A DNA stretch of 64,000 nucleotides from JBDIAG01 sp963835085. GTDB lineage: Bacteria > Actinomycetota > Actinomycetes > Actinomycetales > CAWJMD01. Every line of letters begins with the position of its first letter. Position 1 is the first letter of the stretch. Below the pieces are notes generated by a model, which had not been told where the DNA came from, made no database searches, and saw only the letters and a program-made list of their open reading frames with translations. This document shows, piece after piece, positions 34,091-43,593 of this stretch. The translations under genes were made by a program, and so were the position numbers. The stretch lies in assembly GCA_963835085.1 (NCBI GenBank), contig CAWIED010000001.1:2356001-2420000 (forward strand). Reading direction: 5' to 3'.

Positions 34091-37000
34091 CTAGAACCCG
34101 CCGCCTGCCGAACCCGACCGGATGACGGTACGCAATACGCGCAGCGCCACCGACATGGCCGCGAGGTCGGGCAACTCAAGCTTCGAGACCTCGTTCAGGG
34201 TGTTCTCGGCCCTGGCCAACTGGCTGGCGTTGGCCACCGCCCACGCCTCCAGCCGTTCCTCGGGCGTGCCGTGCGGGACGGTCACGAGCACGGAACGGGC
34301 CAGTTCCATCCACGCGTGGTAGAGGTCGTCGCGCAGGGCACCCCGGGCCAGGGCCTGCCACCGCGAATCTCGGTCGAGGCGAGAGATGCGGGTGAGCAGG
34401 CTGTCGATGTCGTACCGGTCGCTGACGGCGAAATACACCGCGGCCACCTCGTCCACCGGCTGGCCCACGCCATCGGCGAGCTCGGCTACGTCAAGCAGGC
34501 TGAACTCATCGAGCAGACCACTTGCCCATTCCGCGAGGTCGTCCGGAACGCCGGACTCGACCAGCAGGGCGGCACCGGAGCCGATGCGTTCGTCGTCGCG
34601 ACCGATGCAAACGTCTGTCATCCGACCGCGCCACCTCGTCAGAACCGGTGCGAACCGATCGATCTCGGCGGCCACATCGATGTCCCTGGGGCGGTTCTGC
34701 ACGAACCACCGCGCTGCCCGGTCGAGCAGACGACGGAACTCCAGATACAGCCGCGACTGGACGTCGGTGCTCACCAGGTTGTCAAGCGCCTCGACTCGGG
34801 CCACATAACCGGGCAGATCGAAGATCTCCCGGGCGACGGTGTAGGCGCGAACCACCTGGTGGTAGTCGGCCCCGGTCTCCTCCAGAGTGCGGAACACGAA
34901 CGTGATGCCACCCCGGTTGACGAGGTCGTTGGCCACCGCGGTCGCGATGATCTCCCGCCGCAGCCGGTGCGAGTTCATCTGATCGGCGAATCGCTCCACG
35001 AGCACGGGCGGGAAGTAGTCGCGCAGCCGCCGGACGAAGAACGGCTCGTCGGGGATCGACGAGGCCAGCACTCGGTTCTTCAGCCGGATCTTGGCGTAGG
35101 CCACGAGCACCGAGAACTCCGGCGAGGTCAGGCCCTCGCCGGCGGCGATCCGTTCGGCGAGCTCGAGATCCGAGGGCAGGAACTCCAGCTCACGATCGAG
35201 CAGTCCGTCGGCCTCCAGGCTCTTGATGAGCCGCTGATGCACACTCAGCATGTCGTGGCGCTGGTAGCGGGCATTGCCCAGCAGCACGTTCTGCTCGTAG
35301 TTGTCGCGCAGCACGTGCCGGCCGACGTCGTCGGTCATCGCGGCGAGCAGCTCGTTGCGCTGCTTCATGGTCAGGTCGCCGTCGTCGACCACCTGGCCGA
35401 GCAGGATCTTGATGTTCACCTCGTGATCGGAGCAGTCGACCCCGGCGGAGTTGTCGATGGCATCGGTGTTGACCCGAACTCCGTTGCGGGCGGCCTCGAT
35501 CCGGCCCAACTGGGTGAGGCCAAGGTTGCCGCCCTCACCCACCACCTTGACCCGCAGGTCGCGGCCGTCCACCCGGATCGCGTCGTTCGCCTTGTCGCCG
35601 ACGCTCGAGTTGTCCTGGCTCGACGCCTTGACGTACGTGCCAATGCCGCCGTTCCACAGCAGATCGACCTTCGCCAGCAGAATCGCGTGGATCAGCTCGG
35701 CCGGCGTCATGGTGGTGACGCCCTCGGGCAACGACAACGCGGCGGCCACCTGCTCGGTGATCTTCACCGCCTTGGCCGTCCGCGGCACCACCGAGCCACC
35801 GGCGCTGATCAGCGAGGTGTCATAGTCGGCCCACGACGAGCGCGGCAACGCGAACAGTCGCTGCCGTTCGGCGAACGCGCTCGCCGGGTCGGGGTCGGGG
35901 TCGAGGAAGATGTGCCGGTGGTCGAAGGCCGCCACCAGCTTGATCTGCTCGGAGAGCAGCATGCCGTTGCCGAACACATCACCGCTCATGTCGCCGACGC
36001 CCACCACGGTGAAAGGCTCGGTCTGGGTGTTGTGCCCCAGCTCGCGGAAGTGCCGCTTGACGGATTCCCAGGCACCCTTGGCCGTGATGCCCATGGCCTT
36101 GTGGTCGTAGCCCTCCGAGCCGCCGGAGGCGAAGGCATCGTCGAGCCAGAAGCCGTACTGGGCCGAGACCGAGTTGGCGATGTCGGAGAACGATGCGGTG
36201 CCCTTGTCGGCGGCCACCACGAGATAGGGGTCGTCACCGTCGTGCCGCACCACCTGCTCGGGCGGCACCACCCGCCGTCCCCCTTCGGCTTCGGGGTCGG
36301 CCTTGAGGTTGTCGGTGACGTCGAGCAGGGCGGAGATGAACGTCTTGTAGGCCTCGATCCCCTCCGCCAGCCAGGCCTCGCGATCGGAGGGGTCGGGCAA
36401 CTGCTTGGCCACGAACCCGCCCTTGGCGCCCGTCGGCACGATGACCGCGTTCTTCACCATCTGCGCCTTGACCAGGCCGAGCACCTCGGTGCGGAAGTCC
36501 TCGCGGCGGTCCGACCAGCGCAGTCCGCCCCGGGCAACGGCGCCGAAACGCAGGTGCACGCCCTCGACGCGGGGCGAGTACACCCAGATCTCGTGGGCCG
36601 GCCGGGGCGCCGGCAGGTCGGGCAGTTCGCGCGGATCCAGCTTCATCGCCACATAGCTCTTCGGCTCATCACCGTCGAGCTGGTAGAAGCTCGTGCGGAC
36701 GGTGGCACTGATCATCGAGACCAGTGACCGCAGGATCCGGTCGAAGTCGAGGCTGGCCACCGCGTCGAGAGCTTTGGCGATGGCACCCGTGATCTCCTCC
36801 TCCGAGCGATGCTCCGCCTGCTCGTCGGGGTCGAAGCGGGCCGCGAACAGCTCCACCAGCATGCGGGTGATCTCGACGTGGTTCAGCAGGCACCGTTCCA
36901 CGTACTCCTGGCTGTACGAGGCGCCCGTCTGCCGTAGGTATTTCGTGTAGGCACGTAGCACCACCACCTCGCGCCACGTCAGCCCCGCCGCGATCACCAA

Positions 37001-39079
37001 CTGGTCGAGCCCGTCGCTCTCGGCCCGTCCCGACCAGGCGGCTGCGAACGCCTCGGTCAGCGCCGCCCGGGTGGCCGCCGACTCCGCCAGATTGGGGTAA
37101 CGCAGACCAAAATCGTAGATGTGCGCGGTGGTGCCATCGTCGCGGCGCAGCACGTATGGGCGCTCGTCGACGATCTCCAGCCCGAGATTGCGGAAGTAGG
37201 GCAGCACCGTGGTCAGCGACATCGGTTGCGTCCGGTAGAGCTTGAGCCGACGCTCGTCGCGTGAGCCGCCGAGCGGTTCGTACAGGCTGCTGCGCAGCAC
37301 GACGTCGCCGCGACCGGCCTCGGCATCGGCCAGCGCCTCCTCCACCTGACGCAGGTCGGAGACGGCCACCCTGGCGGGAACGTCGGCCCGGTAGGAGTCG
37401 GAGAACCCGTCCCCCCATTGCCGATTGAGCCTGGCGCTTTCCACGTCGCCCGCCTCATGCGTGAGCGCATCGGTCAGGTCTTCGTTCCACGAGCGGGTGG
37501 CGTCGATGACGCGGGCCTCCACCTCGCGCGGGTCGGGCTGCGCCAACTCCCCGCCGCGCGGGGGGCGCAGCACGAAGTAGATCCTCGCCAGCACGGATTC
37601 GCCCACCCGCGTGCTGTACTCGCTCGTGGCCGCGCCGTACTCCTCGCGCAGGATCTCGTCGATATGCAGCCGGATCGCGGTATTGAACACGTCGCGCGGC
37701 AGATAGACGATCGCGGAGACGAAGCGGCCGTAGTCATCGGCCCGCACGAACAGCCGGGTGCGCCGGCGTTCCTGCAGGTGCGTCACCGCGGTGATGGTGG
37801 GCATCAAGTCGTCGACGGAGGTCTGGAACAGCTCGTCGCGCGGGTACTCCTCCATCGCGGTCAGCAGATCGCGTCCGGAATGCGACTCGGCTGAGACCCG
37901 GCTGCGCTGGAGGACCTCGTCCGCCTTCTCCGCCAGTACCGGGATCCGGTTCACGCTCTCGGTGTAGGCGGCCGAGGTGAACAAGCCGAGGAAGCGCCGC
38001 TCGCCCACCACGTTGCCGGCCTGGTCGAACGACTTGATGCCGATGTAGTCGAGGTAGGCGCCCCGGTGCACGGTCGACCGCGAATTGGCCTTGGTGATGA
38101 TGAGAACCGCACGATCGCGCGCCTTGTCCTTGGCCCGGTGCACCAGATGCTCGCCCATCGACCCGATGAGATGCTCACGGTCGAAGCTCTCCCCTGCCCC
38201 CTCCGCATGCGACCCGTCCGCGGCTGTGCCCTCGCGGGCAAGACGCTTGGCTGCGGCCACGTCGCTCGGCCGGTCGCGCAGGATGCCCAGCCCGGAGCCC
38301 GGCACCACATGGAGCTCGTCGAAATCCTTTCCGGCCAGCCGGTATTCGCGGTAGCCGAGAAAGGTGAAGTTGCCCTCGTCCAACCAGTTGAGCAACCTCG
38401 TGGCCAACTCCGCCTGGGGCCGGAGGTCTTCGGGCACCTCGGCGGCCAGCCCGGTGGCGAGCTGCTCGGCCCGGTCCGTCATGAGCGACCAGTCCTGGAC
38501 GGCCAACTGCACGTCGGCCAGCACCCGCATCACCTGGGCCGAGATGCTACGCAGCTCGTCGGCATCGTCGCTGCGGTCGACCTCGAAGGCCATCCACGAC
38601 TCGCGCGACCGGTCGGCAGGATCGGCCTTCACGTCGACGTCTACCGAGGTCACCTGGAGCAGGTCGCCGGACTCGTCGCGGCGAACGCTGAGAATCGGGT
38701 GCGTCAGCTGGTGCAGGCTGAGGCCACGACCGAGCAGGGCGTTGGTGACGGAGTCGACGAGGAACGGCATGTCATCGCCCACCACCTGCACCACGGTGTG
38801 CCCGGTCTGCCAGCCGTGCGAACTGAGGGTGGGGGTGAAGACGCGCACGAGGAACTGCCCCGGAGACCGTTTGCCGGCGAGCTCGCGATGCGACAACGCT
38901 GCCGCTGCCACATCGACGGGGTCGCGTTCGGCCAGGTCGTCGGTGGCCACGTGCTCGTAGTAGGCGGTCAGCAGGGCCAGAACGTCATCCGGATCGCTGT
39001 GACTCCCGCTCACCGAATGGGCCGCTGCGGTCAGCAGACGCTCTCGGTTTACTCCGACGGACTGTGACGTCATTGTCAT
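34091..39079 (-). CDS. gdh: Large NAD-specific glutamate dehydrogenase
   Basis: A 1662-residue protein of the ~180-kDa NAD-GDH class. The N-terminal third holds the ACT-like regulatory region (VVQVVGDDMPFLVDSVTNALL) followed by the helical segment. The catalytic core includes VARGGLRWSDRREDFRTEVLGL, VKNAVIVPTGAKGGFV with the catalytic Lys, GTASFSDIAN, GVGDMSGDVFGNGML and LNGGIG-like LLWNGGIGTYVK. It oxidizes glutamate to 2-oxoglutarate and ammonia in the cytoplasm, feeding the TCA cycle; in actinobacteria the class is regulated by amino acids and GarA-like proteins. The PruA gene two genes upstream supplies glutamate from proline, so together they form a proline/glutamate catabolic locus. Confidence 0.95.
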   Translation of the reverse strand: MTMTSQSVGVNRERLLTAAAHSVSGSHSDPDDVLALLTAYYEHVATDDLAERDPVDVAAAALSHRELAGKRSPGQFLVRVFTPTLSSHGWQTGHTVVQVVGDDMPFLVDSVTNALLGRGLSLHQLTHPILSVRRDESGDLLQVTSVDVDVKADPADRSRESWMAFEVDRSDDADELRSISAQVMRVLADVQLAVQDWSLMTDRAEQLATGLAAEVPEDLRPQAELATRLLNWLDEGNFTFLGYREYRLAGKDFDELHVVPGSGLGILRDRPSDVAAAKRLAREGTAADGSHAEGAGESFDREHLIGSMGEHLVHRAKDKARDRAVLIITKANSRSTVHRGAYLDYIGIKSFDQAGNVVGERRFLGLFTSAAYTESVNRIPVLAEKADEVLQRSRVSAESHSGRDLLTAMEEYPRDELFQTSVDDLMPTITAVTHLQERRRTRLFVRADDYGRFVSAIVYLPRDVFNTAIRLHIDEILREEYGAATSEYSTRVGESVLARIYFVLRPPRGGELAQPDPREVEARVIDATRSWNEDLTDALTHEAGDVESARLNRQWGDGFSDSYRADVPARVAVSDLRQVEEALADAEAGRGDVVLRSSLYEPLGGSRDERRLKLYRTQPMSLTTVLPYFRNLGLEIVDERPYVLRRDDGTTAHIYDFGLRYPNLAESAATRAALTEAFAAAWSGRAESDGLDQLVIAAGLTWREVVVLRAYTKYLRQTGASYSQEYVERCLLNHVEITRMLVELFAARFDPDEQAEHRSEEEITGAIAKALDAVASLDFDRILRSLVSMISATVRTSFYQLDGDEPKSYVAMKLDPRELPDLPAPRPAHEIWVYSPRVEGVHLRFGAVARGGLRWSDRREDFRTEVLGLVKAQMVKNAVIVPTGAKGGFVAKQLPDPSDREAWLAEGIEAYKTFISALLDVTDNLKADPEAEGGRRVVPPEQVVRHDGDDPYLVVAADKGTASFSDIANSVSAQYGFWLDDAFASGGSEGYDHKAMGITAKGAWESVKRHFRELGHNTQTEPFTVVGVGDMSGDVFGNGMLLSEQIKLVAAFDHRHIFLDPDPDPASAFAERQRLFALPRSSWADYDTSLISAGGSVVPRTAKAVKITEQVAAALSLPEGVTTMTPAELIHAILLAKVDLLWNGGIGTYVKASSQDNSSVGDKANDAIRVDGRDLRVKVVGEGGNLGLTQLGRIEAARNGVRVNTDAIDNSAGVDCSDHEVNIKILLGQVVDDGDLTMKQRNELLAAMTDDVGRHVLRDNYEQNVLLGNARYQRHDMLSVHQRLIKSLEADGLLDRELEFLPSDLELAERIAAGEGLTSPEFSVLVAYAKIRLKNRVLASSIPDEPFFVRRLRDYFPPVLVERFADQMNSHRLRREIIATAVANDLVNRGGITFVFRTLEETGADYHQVVRAYTVAREIFDLPGYVARVEALDNLVSTDVQSRLYLEFRRLLDRAARWFVQNRPRDIDVAAEIDRFAPVLTRWRGRMTDVCIGRDDERIGSGAALLVESGVPDDLAEWASGLLDEFSLLDVAELADGVGQPVDEVAAVYFAVSDRYDIDSLLTRISRLDRDSRWQALARGALRDDLYHAWMELARSVLVTVPHGTPEERLEAWAVANASQLARAENTLNEVSKLELPDLAAMSVALRVLRTVIRSGSAGGGF

Positions 39080-39180
39080 CGACTACTCCTCGTTCGTGGC
39101 CGAACGTTCAGCGTAACGGAGGCAGTGCGGGATGTCCGGTCACGGCTGTGGACTCCTCGGCGACCGGTGCCGCGAACCCG

Positions 39181-39208
39181 ACGGGCTGGTGCCGCCGCAC
39201 CAGCCCGT
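39181..39208 (-). terminator. Hairpin after the third terD
   Basis: ACGGGCTGGTGC and GCACCAGCCCGT pair perfectly around CGCC, 6 bp past the terD stop codon at 39215. No T-tract. Confidence 0.7.
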
Positions 39209-39214
39209 CACGGG

Positions 39215-39796
39215 TCAGACGTTGACGCGGAAGTCTCGGGCGATGCCCGCGAGTCCGCTGGAATAGCCTTGCCCGACGGCCCGGAACTTCCATTCCTGGC
39301 CGTGCCGGTAGATCTCGACGAACAGCATCGCGGTCTCGGTGGCTGCGTCTTCGGAGAGGTCATAGCGCACCAGTTCGGAGTTGTCCGCCGCATTCAACGC
39401 GCGGGCGTAGGCCCGACGCACCTGACCGAACGACTGCTTGCGATTGTCGGCGTCGTAGATCGAGACGACGATCACGATCTTGTCGGCGTTGGCGGGCATG
39501 GCGGCCAGGTTGAGGATGATCTGCTCGTCATCGCCCTCACCCTCGCCCGTGAGGTTGTCGCCGGTGTGCCGCACCGCACCGTCGCCGGAGTCGAGGTTGT
39601 TGAAGAACACGAAGTGCTTGTCGGAGATCACTCCGCCGTCGGCACCCACCACGATCGCGGAGGAGTCGAGGTCGAAGGCGCTTCCGTCGGTGGTCCGGGC
39701 GTCCCAGCCCAGGCCGATAGTCACCGACGACAGTCCTGCCGGGCCGGCCTCCTTGGTCAAGGAGATGTTCTGACCCTTCGACAAAGACAATGGCAT
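39215..39796 (-). CDS. TerD-family calcium-binding stress protein
   Basis: A 193-residue TerD protein starting MPLSLSKGQNISLTKEAG at ATG 39796. The calcium-ligand region is complete: SAFDLDSSAIVVGADGGV, FVFFNNLDSGDGA, GDNLTGEGEGDDEQ. QSFGQVRRAYARALN and LFVEIYRHGQEWKFRAVGQGY follow. It is the third TerD paralogue in 23 kb and closest to the 25726 copy. It lies between PruA and NAD-GDH, all on the same strand, 34 bp after pruA and closed by its own hairpin terminator. It may therefore be cotranscribed with proline catabolism while NAD-GDH has a separate promoter. Confidence 0.95.
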   Translation of the reverse strand: MPLSLSKGQNISLTKEAGPAGLSSVTIGLGWDARTTDGSAFDLDSSAIVVGADGGVISDKHFVFFNNLDSGDGAVRHTGDNLTGEGEGDDEQIILNLAAMPANADKIVIVVSIYDADNRKQSFGQVRRAYARALNAADNSELVRYDLSEDAATETAMLFVEIYRHGQEWKFRAVGQGYSSGLAGIARDFRVNV

Positions 39797-39830
39797 TCTG
39801 GCTCCTTTTTCGGGTTATGAGGCTGCGAGA

Positions 39831-41459
39831 TCAGCCCATGTGCGGGTAGGGGTACGACGTGGACGGCACGAACGTCTCTTTGATGGTGCGGGTCGACGTC
39901 CAGCGCTGGAGGTTCTGGGCAGCACCCGCCTTGTCATTGGTGCCCGAGGCACGGGCGCCACCGAAGGGCTGCTGACCTACGACGGCACCGGTGGGCTTGT
40001 CGTTGATGTAGAAGTTGCCCGCCGCATACCGCAACCGATTGGTGGCCTCGGCGATCGCGATGCGATCGGTGGCGATGATCGAACCCGTCAGGGCGTAGTC
40101 GGCGATCGATTCCATCTGGTCGAGCACCCGGCTGTACTGCCGGTCGGGGTAGACGTGCACCGCGAGAATCGGGCCGAAGTACTCGGTGGAGAACATCTCA
40201 TCGGCCGGGTCCTTGACCTCCACGATGGTGGGCCGCACGAACCAGCCCTGCGAATCGTCGTAGGTGCCACCGGCGAGCACGCTCAGCCCCGCGGTGGCAT
40301 GCGCCCGGTCGATCGCCGCGGCGTGCTTGTCGAACGCCCGCTTGTCGATCACGGCGGACATGAAGTTCGACAGGTCGGTGGTGGGACCTTGGGTGATGGC
40401 CTCGGTCTGCGAGATCAGATCGTCCTTGATGGCCGTCCACACCGAGCGGGGCACGTAAGCGCGTGAGGCGGCCGAGCACTTCTGGCCCTGGTATTCGAAG
40501 GAGCCGCGGATCATGGCCGTGCGCACCACGTCAGGGTCGGCGCTCGGGTGGGCGAGGATGAAGTCCTTGCCGCCGGTCTCCCCCACGATGCGCGGGTAGT
40601 TGCGGAAGCGGCTGAGGTTGGCGGCGACCTCGGTCCAGAGATGCTGGAAGAGGGCCGTCGAGCCGGTGAAGTGGATGCCGGCCAGGTCAGGGTCTGCCAG
40701 GGCCACCTTGGAGACGTCAATCCCGTCGCCGTGCACCAGGTTGATCACCCCGGGTGGCAGGCCGGCCGCGAGCAGCAGATCCATCGTGTACTGCGCAGCC
40801 AGCGCTTGAGTGGGCGCGGGCTTCCAGACCACGACGTTGCCCATGAGCGCCGGTGCGGTGGGCAGGTTGCCCGCGATGGCGGAGAAGTTGAAGGGCGTGA
40901 TCGCGTAGACGAACCCCTCCAGGGGACGGTGGTCGAGCCGGTTCCACACGCCGGGTGAGTTGGCCGCGGGCTGCTCGGCAAGGATGTCGCGCGCGAAGGC
41001 GACGTTGAAGCGCAGGAAGTCGATGAATTCGCAGGCAGAGTCGATCTCGGCCTGGTAGACCGTCTTGGCCTGGCCGAGCATGGTGGCTGCGTTGAGGGTG
41101 GAGCGCCAGGGCCCGGCGAGCAGGTCGGCGGCCTTGAGCATGACCGCAGCCCGGTCATCGAACGAGAGCGCCCGCCAGCCCGGGGCAGCGGCCTTGGCCG
41201 CCGCGATGGCCGCGGTGGCGTCGGTGGTGGTGGAGCCCTTGCCCACCCCCAGCACGTGCTTGTGGTCGAACGGTGCCGTGACTGAGAACCGTTTGCCGCC
41301 ACCGGCTTCCGGTTTTCCGTCAATGACATTGACGAGTTCGCGCTTGTCTTCCCACATGTCGGCGAGCCGCGCTTCGATGGCCGCCCGCTCGGGCGAGCCC
41401 GGGGCGTAGTCGAGCACCTTCTCGTTGACGGGCGTCGGAACCGTAGTGATGGCGTCCAC
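39831..41459 (-). CDS. pruA: L-glutamate gamma-semialdehyde (P5C) dehydrogenase
   Basis: A 542-residue aldehyde dehydrogenase of the group-1 P5C dehydrogenase type. The signature FNFSAIAGNLPTAPALMGN, the NAD site FTGSTALFQHLW, the catalytic Glu in IVGETGGKDF and catalytic Cys in YQGQKCSAASRAYVP are present; GQQPFGGARASGTNDKAG lies near the C-terminus. It oxidizes glutamate semialdehyde from proline to glutamate with NAD. Proline dehydrogenase (PutB) is not adjacent, which is common. Downstream on the same strand are TerD and the large NAD-GDH, which would continue glutamate breakdown. Length is typical of the family. Confidence 0.95.
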   Translation of the reverse strand: MDAITTVPTPVNEKVLDYAPGSPERAAIEARLADMWEDKRELVNVIDGKPEAGGGKRFSVTAPFDHKHVLGVGKGSTTTDATAAIAAAKAAAPGWRALSFDDRAAVMLKAADLLAGPWRSTLNAATMLGQAKTVYQAEIDSACEFIDFLRFNVAFARDILAEQPAANSPGVWNRLDHRPLEGFVYAITPFNFSAIAGNLPTAPALMGNVVVWKPAPTQALAAQYTMDLLLAAGLPPGVINLVHGDGIDVSKVALADPDLAGIHFTGSTALFQHLWTEVAANLSRFRNYPRIVGETGGKDFILAHPSADPDVVRTAMIRGSFEYQGQKCSAASRAYVPRSVWTAIKDDLISQTEAITQGPTTDLSNFMSAVIDKRAFDKHAAAIDRAHATAGLSVLAGGTYDDSQGWFVRPTIVEVKDPADEMFSTEYFGPILAVHVYPDRQYSRVLDQMESIADYALTGSIIATDRIAIAEATNRLRYAAGNFYINDKPTGAVVGQQPFGGARASGTNDKAGAAQNLQRWTSTRTIKETFVPSTSYPYPHMG

Positions 41460-41545
41460 GAAATGAGCTCCTTTTGTCGCTTCCAGCGCGCCGGCCAGCC
41501 TCCGGCCGAATCACGTCGTTCGGACGCTACCAGTCACAGCAGCGC

Positions 41546-42055
41546 TCAGCGCTCTGCCACCAGGCCGAGCACAGCCGGCACTTCGCAGACGTCGAACCAC
41601 ATGAGCTCGTATTCGGCCACGTCGTCGAGCAGTTGCTCGAGCTCGGTCGCCTCGTCTGCTGCCCTCAAGGCCTCGACGGCGACGCCTACCGCGTCCTCGG
41701 CATCGGCATCGTCAACGAGCACGCTGACCACCTGGGCCATCGGGATCCGTTGCGGTGCGGTCACTTCCGAGTACGGAGGAAGCTCATTGTCGACCGCCAC
41801 CACCAGCTCGACGTCGACGGCAAGCACTACTCGGCGCGGGATCGCACCCGGGTCTGCAGCGAGCAGGCGCAGCGCCGACTCACTCGCCTCGGTAAGGGCG
41901 ACGTACTCCAGCTCCTCGGTGTCGGCCGACGGCAGCCACCGGGTCAGCTTGGCCGTCACGGCGTGTGCCGGCCCGCTGCGTTGCACCGCGCCGGACAGCG
42001 CCCACGCCTGCAGCAGCGCACCCGTGGCGGGGACGAACACCCTCATAGCGTTCAT
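41546..42055 (-). CDS. DUF6912-type conserved actinobacterial protein
   Basis: A 169-residue acidic cytoplasmic protein beginning MNAMRVFVPATGALLQ. The MRVFVPAT opening, the EELEYVALTEASESALRLL middle and ELMWFDVCEVPAVLG end match a small conserved actinobacterial family (DUF6912 as I recall it) of unknown function. ATG 42055 overlaps the stop of the WS/DGAT gene (ATGA), which decides the start; ATG 42046 is the alternative. No catalytic motif is visible. It is coupled to lipid-acyltransferase expression, but a functional link is not shown. A second reading as a regulatory partner of the acyltransferase is only speculation. Confidence 0.75.
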   Translation of the reverse strand: MNAMRVFVPATGALLQAWALSGAVQRSGPAHAVTAKLTRWLPSADTEELEYVALTEASESALRLLAADPGAIPRRVVLAVDVELVVAVDNELPPYSEVTAPQRIPMAQVVSVLVDDADAEDAVGVAVEALRAADEATELEQLLDDVAEYELMWFDVCEVPAVLGLVAER

Positions 42056-43530
42056 ACTGTCGGGCCCGGTCGCACGGAGTGAACGGTATCGCGGAGTTCC
42101 TCCAAAGAAGTGCCGATGCATTCGGCTAAGAGATCGACGTCGGGCAGGGCATCGCGATCCGCATTGAGACCGTAATACAGGCCGCCCGCGTAGGACGTCA
42201 CTCCAATGGCCAATCCCTGGCCGCGCACCAACGGCACCACCGGATAACTGCGGAGCAGCCGGGCGCCGGCCGCATACAACGGCCGCTGCGGGCCGGGCAC
42301 GTTGGTGATGAGCAGGTTGAAGACCCGCTTGGACGCCCGGCTGGCCAACCGTGCACCCAGGGAGTGAACGGTGGCGGGACCGAACCCACCGATGCCGGCC
42401 AACGCTCGCGCCGGCACCCCACGCCCGGTGTCAGCGTGCGCCTTGGTCTGATACGCCACCTGCTGAAGCCGTAGCGCGGGGTTGGGTTCGCCCACGGGTA
42501 GGTCGAGGAGGAACGCGTCGAGCTCGGCAACCGAGATCGAACCGAAGGACTCGGCGGGGTCGGAGCCGTCGCCCCGCACGCTCATCGGCACCAATGCCCG
42601 CAGTGTGGTGGCCGCGCTGACCTTGGCCCCGCGGGTGAGCAGCCATTCGCGGAGTCCTCCGGCCAGGGTTGCCAGCACCACGTCGTTCACCGAGATGGTG
42701 GGCGCAACCGGCAGTTCGCCTGTGGTGCCGCGAGGCGTACGGCCGCCACGGGCGTAGAAGGTACGGATCTTGCGATAGTCGTCGAGGCTCGTGTCGAGAG
42801 TGGGGAACCGACGACGTTGGCCGATCTCGACGTTGAGCGGCGACTCCGGCGCGGGCCGTGCCTGGCCCAGTGCGCTGAGCACCCCGGCCACGGCCGACCC
42901 CAGGTTGGACGCCCGCAGGTCTTCGACCGACGTGCGCACCGTGTCCACCACTTGGCTGGGCCGGCTCACGGCCTCCGCCATCGCGCCGGCGACGAGTTCG
43001 AGCAGCGACGGCTCTCGGTCGGGATGCCAGGCGGCCGGCGGCACCGCCCCCGGCGAGGACGTCGGATCGAGCACCACCTGGGAAAGCTCGAGGGCGTTGA
43101 CCCCGTCGACGAGGGCCTGATGGCACTTGGTGACCAGCGCCACCGACCCGTCGTCAAGACCTTCGACGACGTAGACCTCCCAGAGCGGGCGGGCCCGGTC
43201 AAGCCGTCTCGACATCAGCCTGGCCACGAGGTCGTTGAGCTGCTCCTGCGAACCGGGTTGCGGCAGCGCCGACCGGTAGATGTGGTTGGCCAAGTCAAAA
43301 CTGGTGTCATCGACCCACAGCGGATTGGCCAATCGTCCGGGTACCCACTTCAGCTTCTGCCGGTACCTGGGTACGTAAGCGATCCTATGCCCGAGATGTT
43401 CGATGAGTGCTGGGATGTCGAAGCCACTCTTGGGAGCTCGCAAGACGAGCACCGAGCCCACGTTCATGACCGTGGTGGGTTCCTCCAGGTACAGGAACGA
43501 GACGTCGATCGACGACAGCCGGTTGCTCAC
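42052..43530 (-). CDS. WS/DGAT-type acyltransferase with altered active-site motif
   Basis: A 492-residue bifunctional wax ester synthase/diacylglycerol acyltransferase homologue. The N-terminal MSNRLSSIDVSFLYLEEPTTVMNVGS, PLWEVYVVEGLDDG, and C-terminal NLLITNVPGPQRPLYAAGARL are family landmarks. The catalytic HHxxxDG appears as H137-Q138-A-L-V-D-G, with Gln at the second His. That His is usually considered catalytic, so activity may be changed; HQ variants may nevertheless occur in actinobacterial paralogues. The enzyme would esterify fatty alcohols or diacylglycerol with acyl-CoA at the membrane for storage lipid. Starts at 43530; upstream is the repeat-rich 43531-44601 region. Confidence 0.9.
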   Translation of the reverse strand: MSNRLSSIDVSFLYLEEPTTVMNVGSVLVLRAPKSGFDIPALIEHLGHRIAYVPRYRQKLKWVPGRLANPLWVDDTSFDLANHIYRSALPQPGSQEQLNDLVARLMSRRLDRARPLWEVYVVEGLDDGSVALVTKCHQALVDGVNALELSQVVLDPTSSPGAVPPAAWHPDREPSLLELVAGAMAEAVSRPSQVVDTVRTSVEDLRASNLGSAVAGVLSALGQARPAPESPLNVEIGQRRRFPTLDTSLDDYRKIRTFYARGGRTPRGTTGELPVAPTISVNDVVLATLAGGLREWLLTRGAKVSAATTLRALVPMSVRGDGSDPAESFGSISVAELDAFLLDLPVGEPNPALRLQQVAYQTKAHADTGRGVPARALAGIGGFGPATVHSLGARLASRASKRVFNLLITNVPGPQRPLYAAGARLLRSYPVVPLVRGQGLAIGVTSYAGGLYYGLNADRDALPDVDLLAECIGTSLEELRDTVHSVRPGPTV

Positions 43531-43593
43531 GCGCCCTCCAGGTTCGGTGCGACGAGACTAGCCGGGCCGCAACCTCGCGCCGGGTCGTTCCAT

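Noticed and set aside
33893..36727. Very long open frame (over 900 codons) on the plus strand
   Set aside because: It is antisense to the NAD-glutamate dehydrogenase, whose motifs are unambiguous; long antisense frames are expected in DNA this GC-rich.
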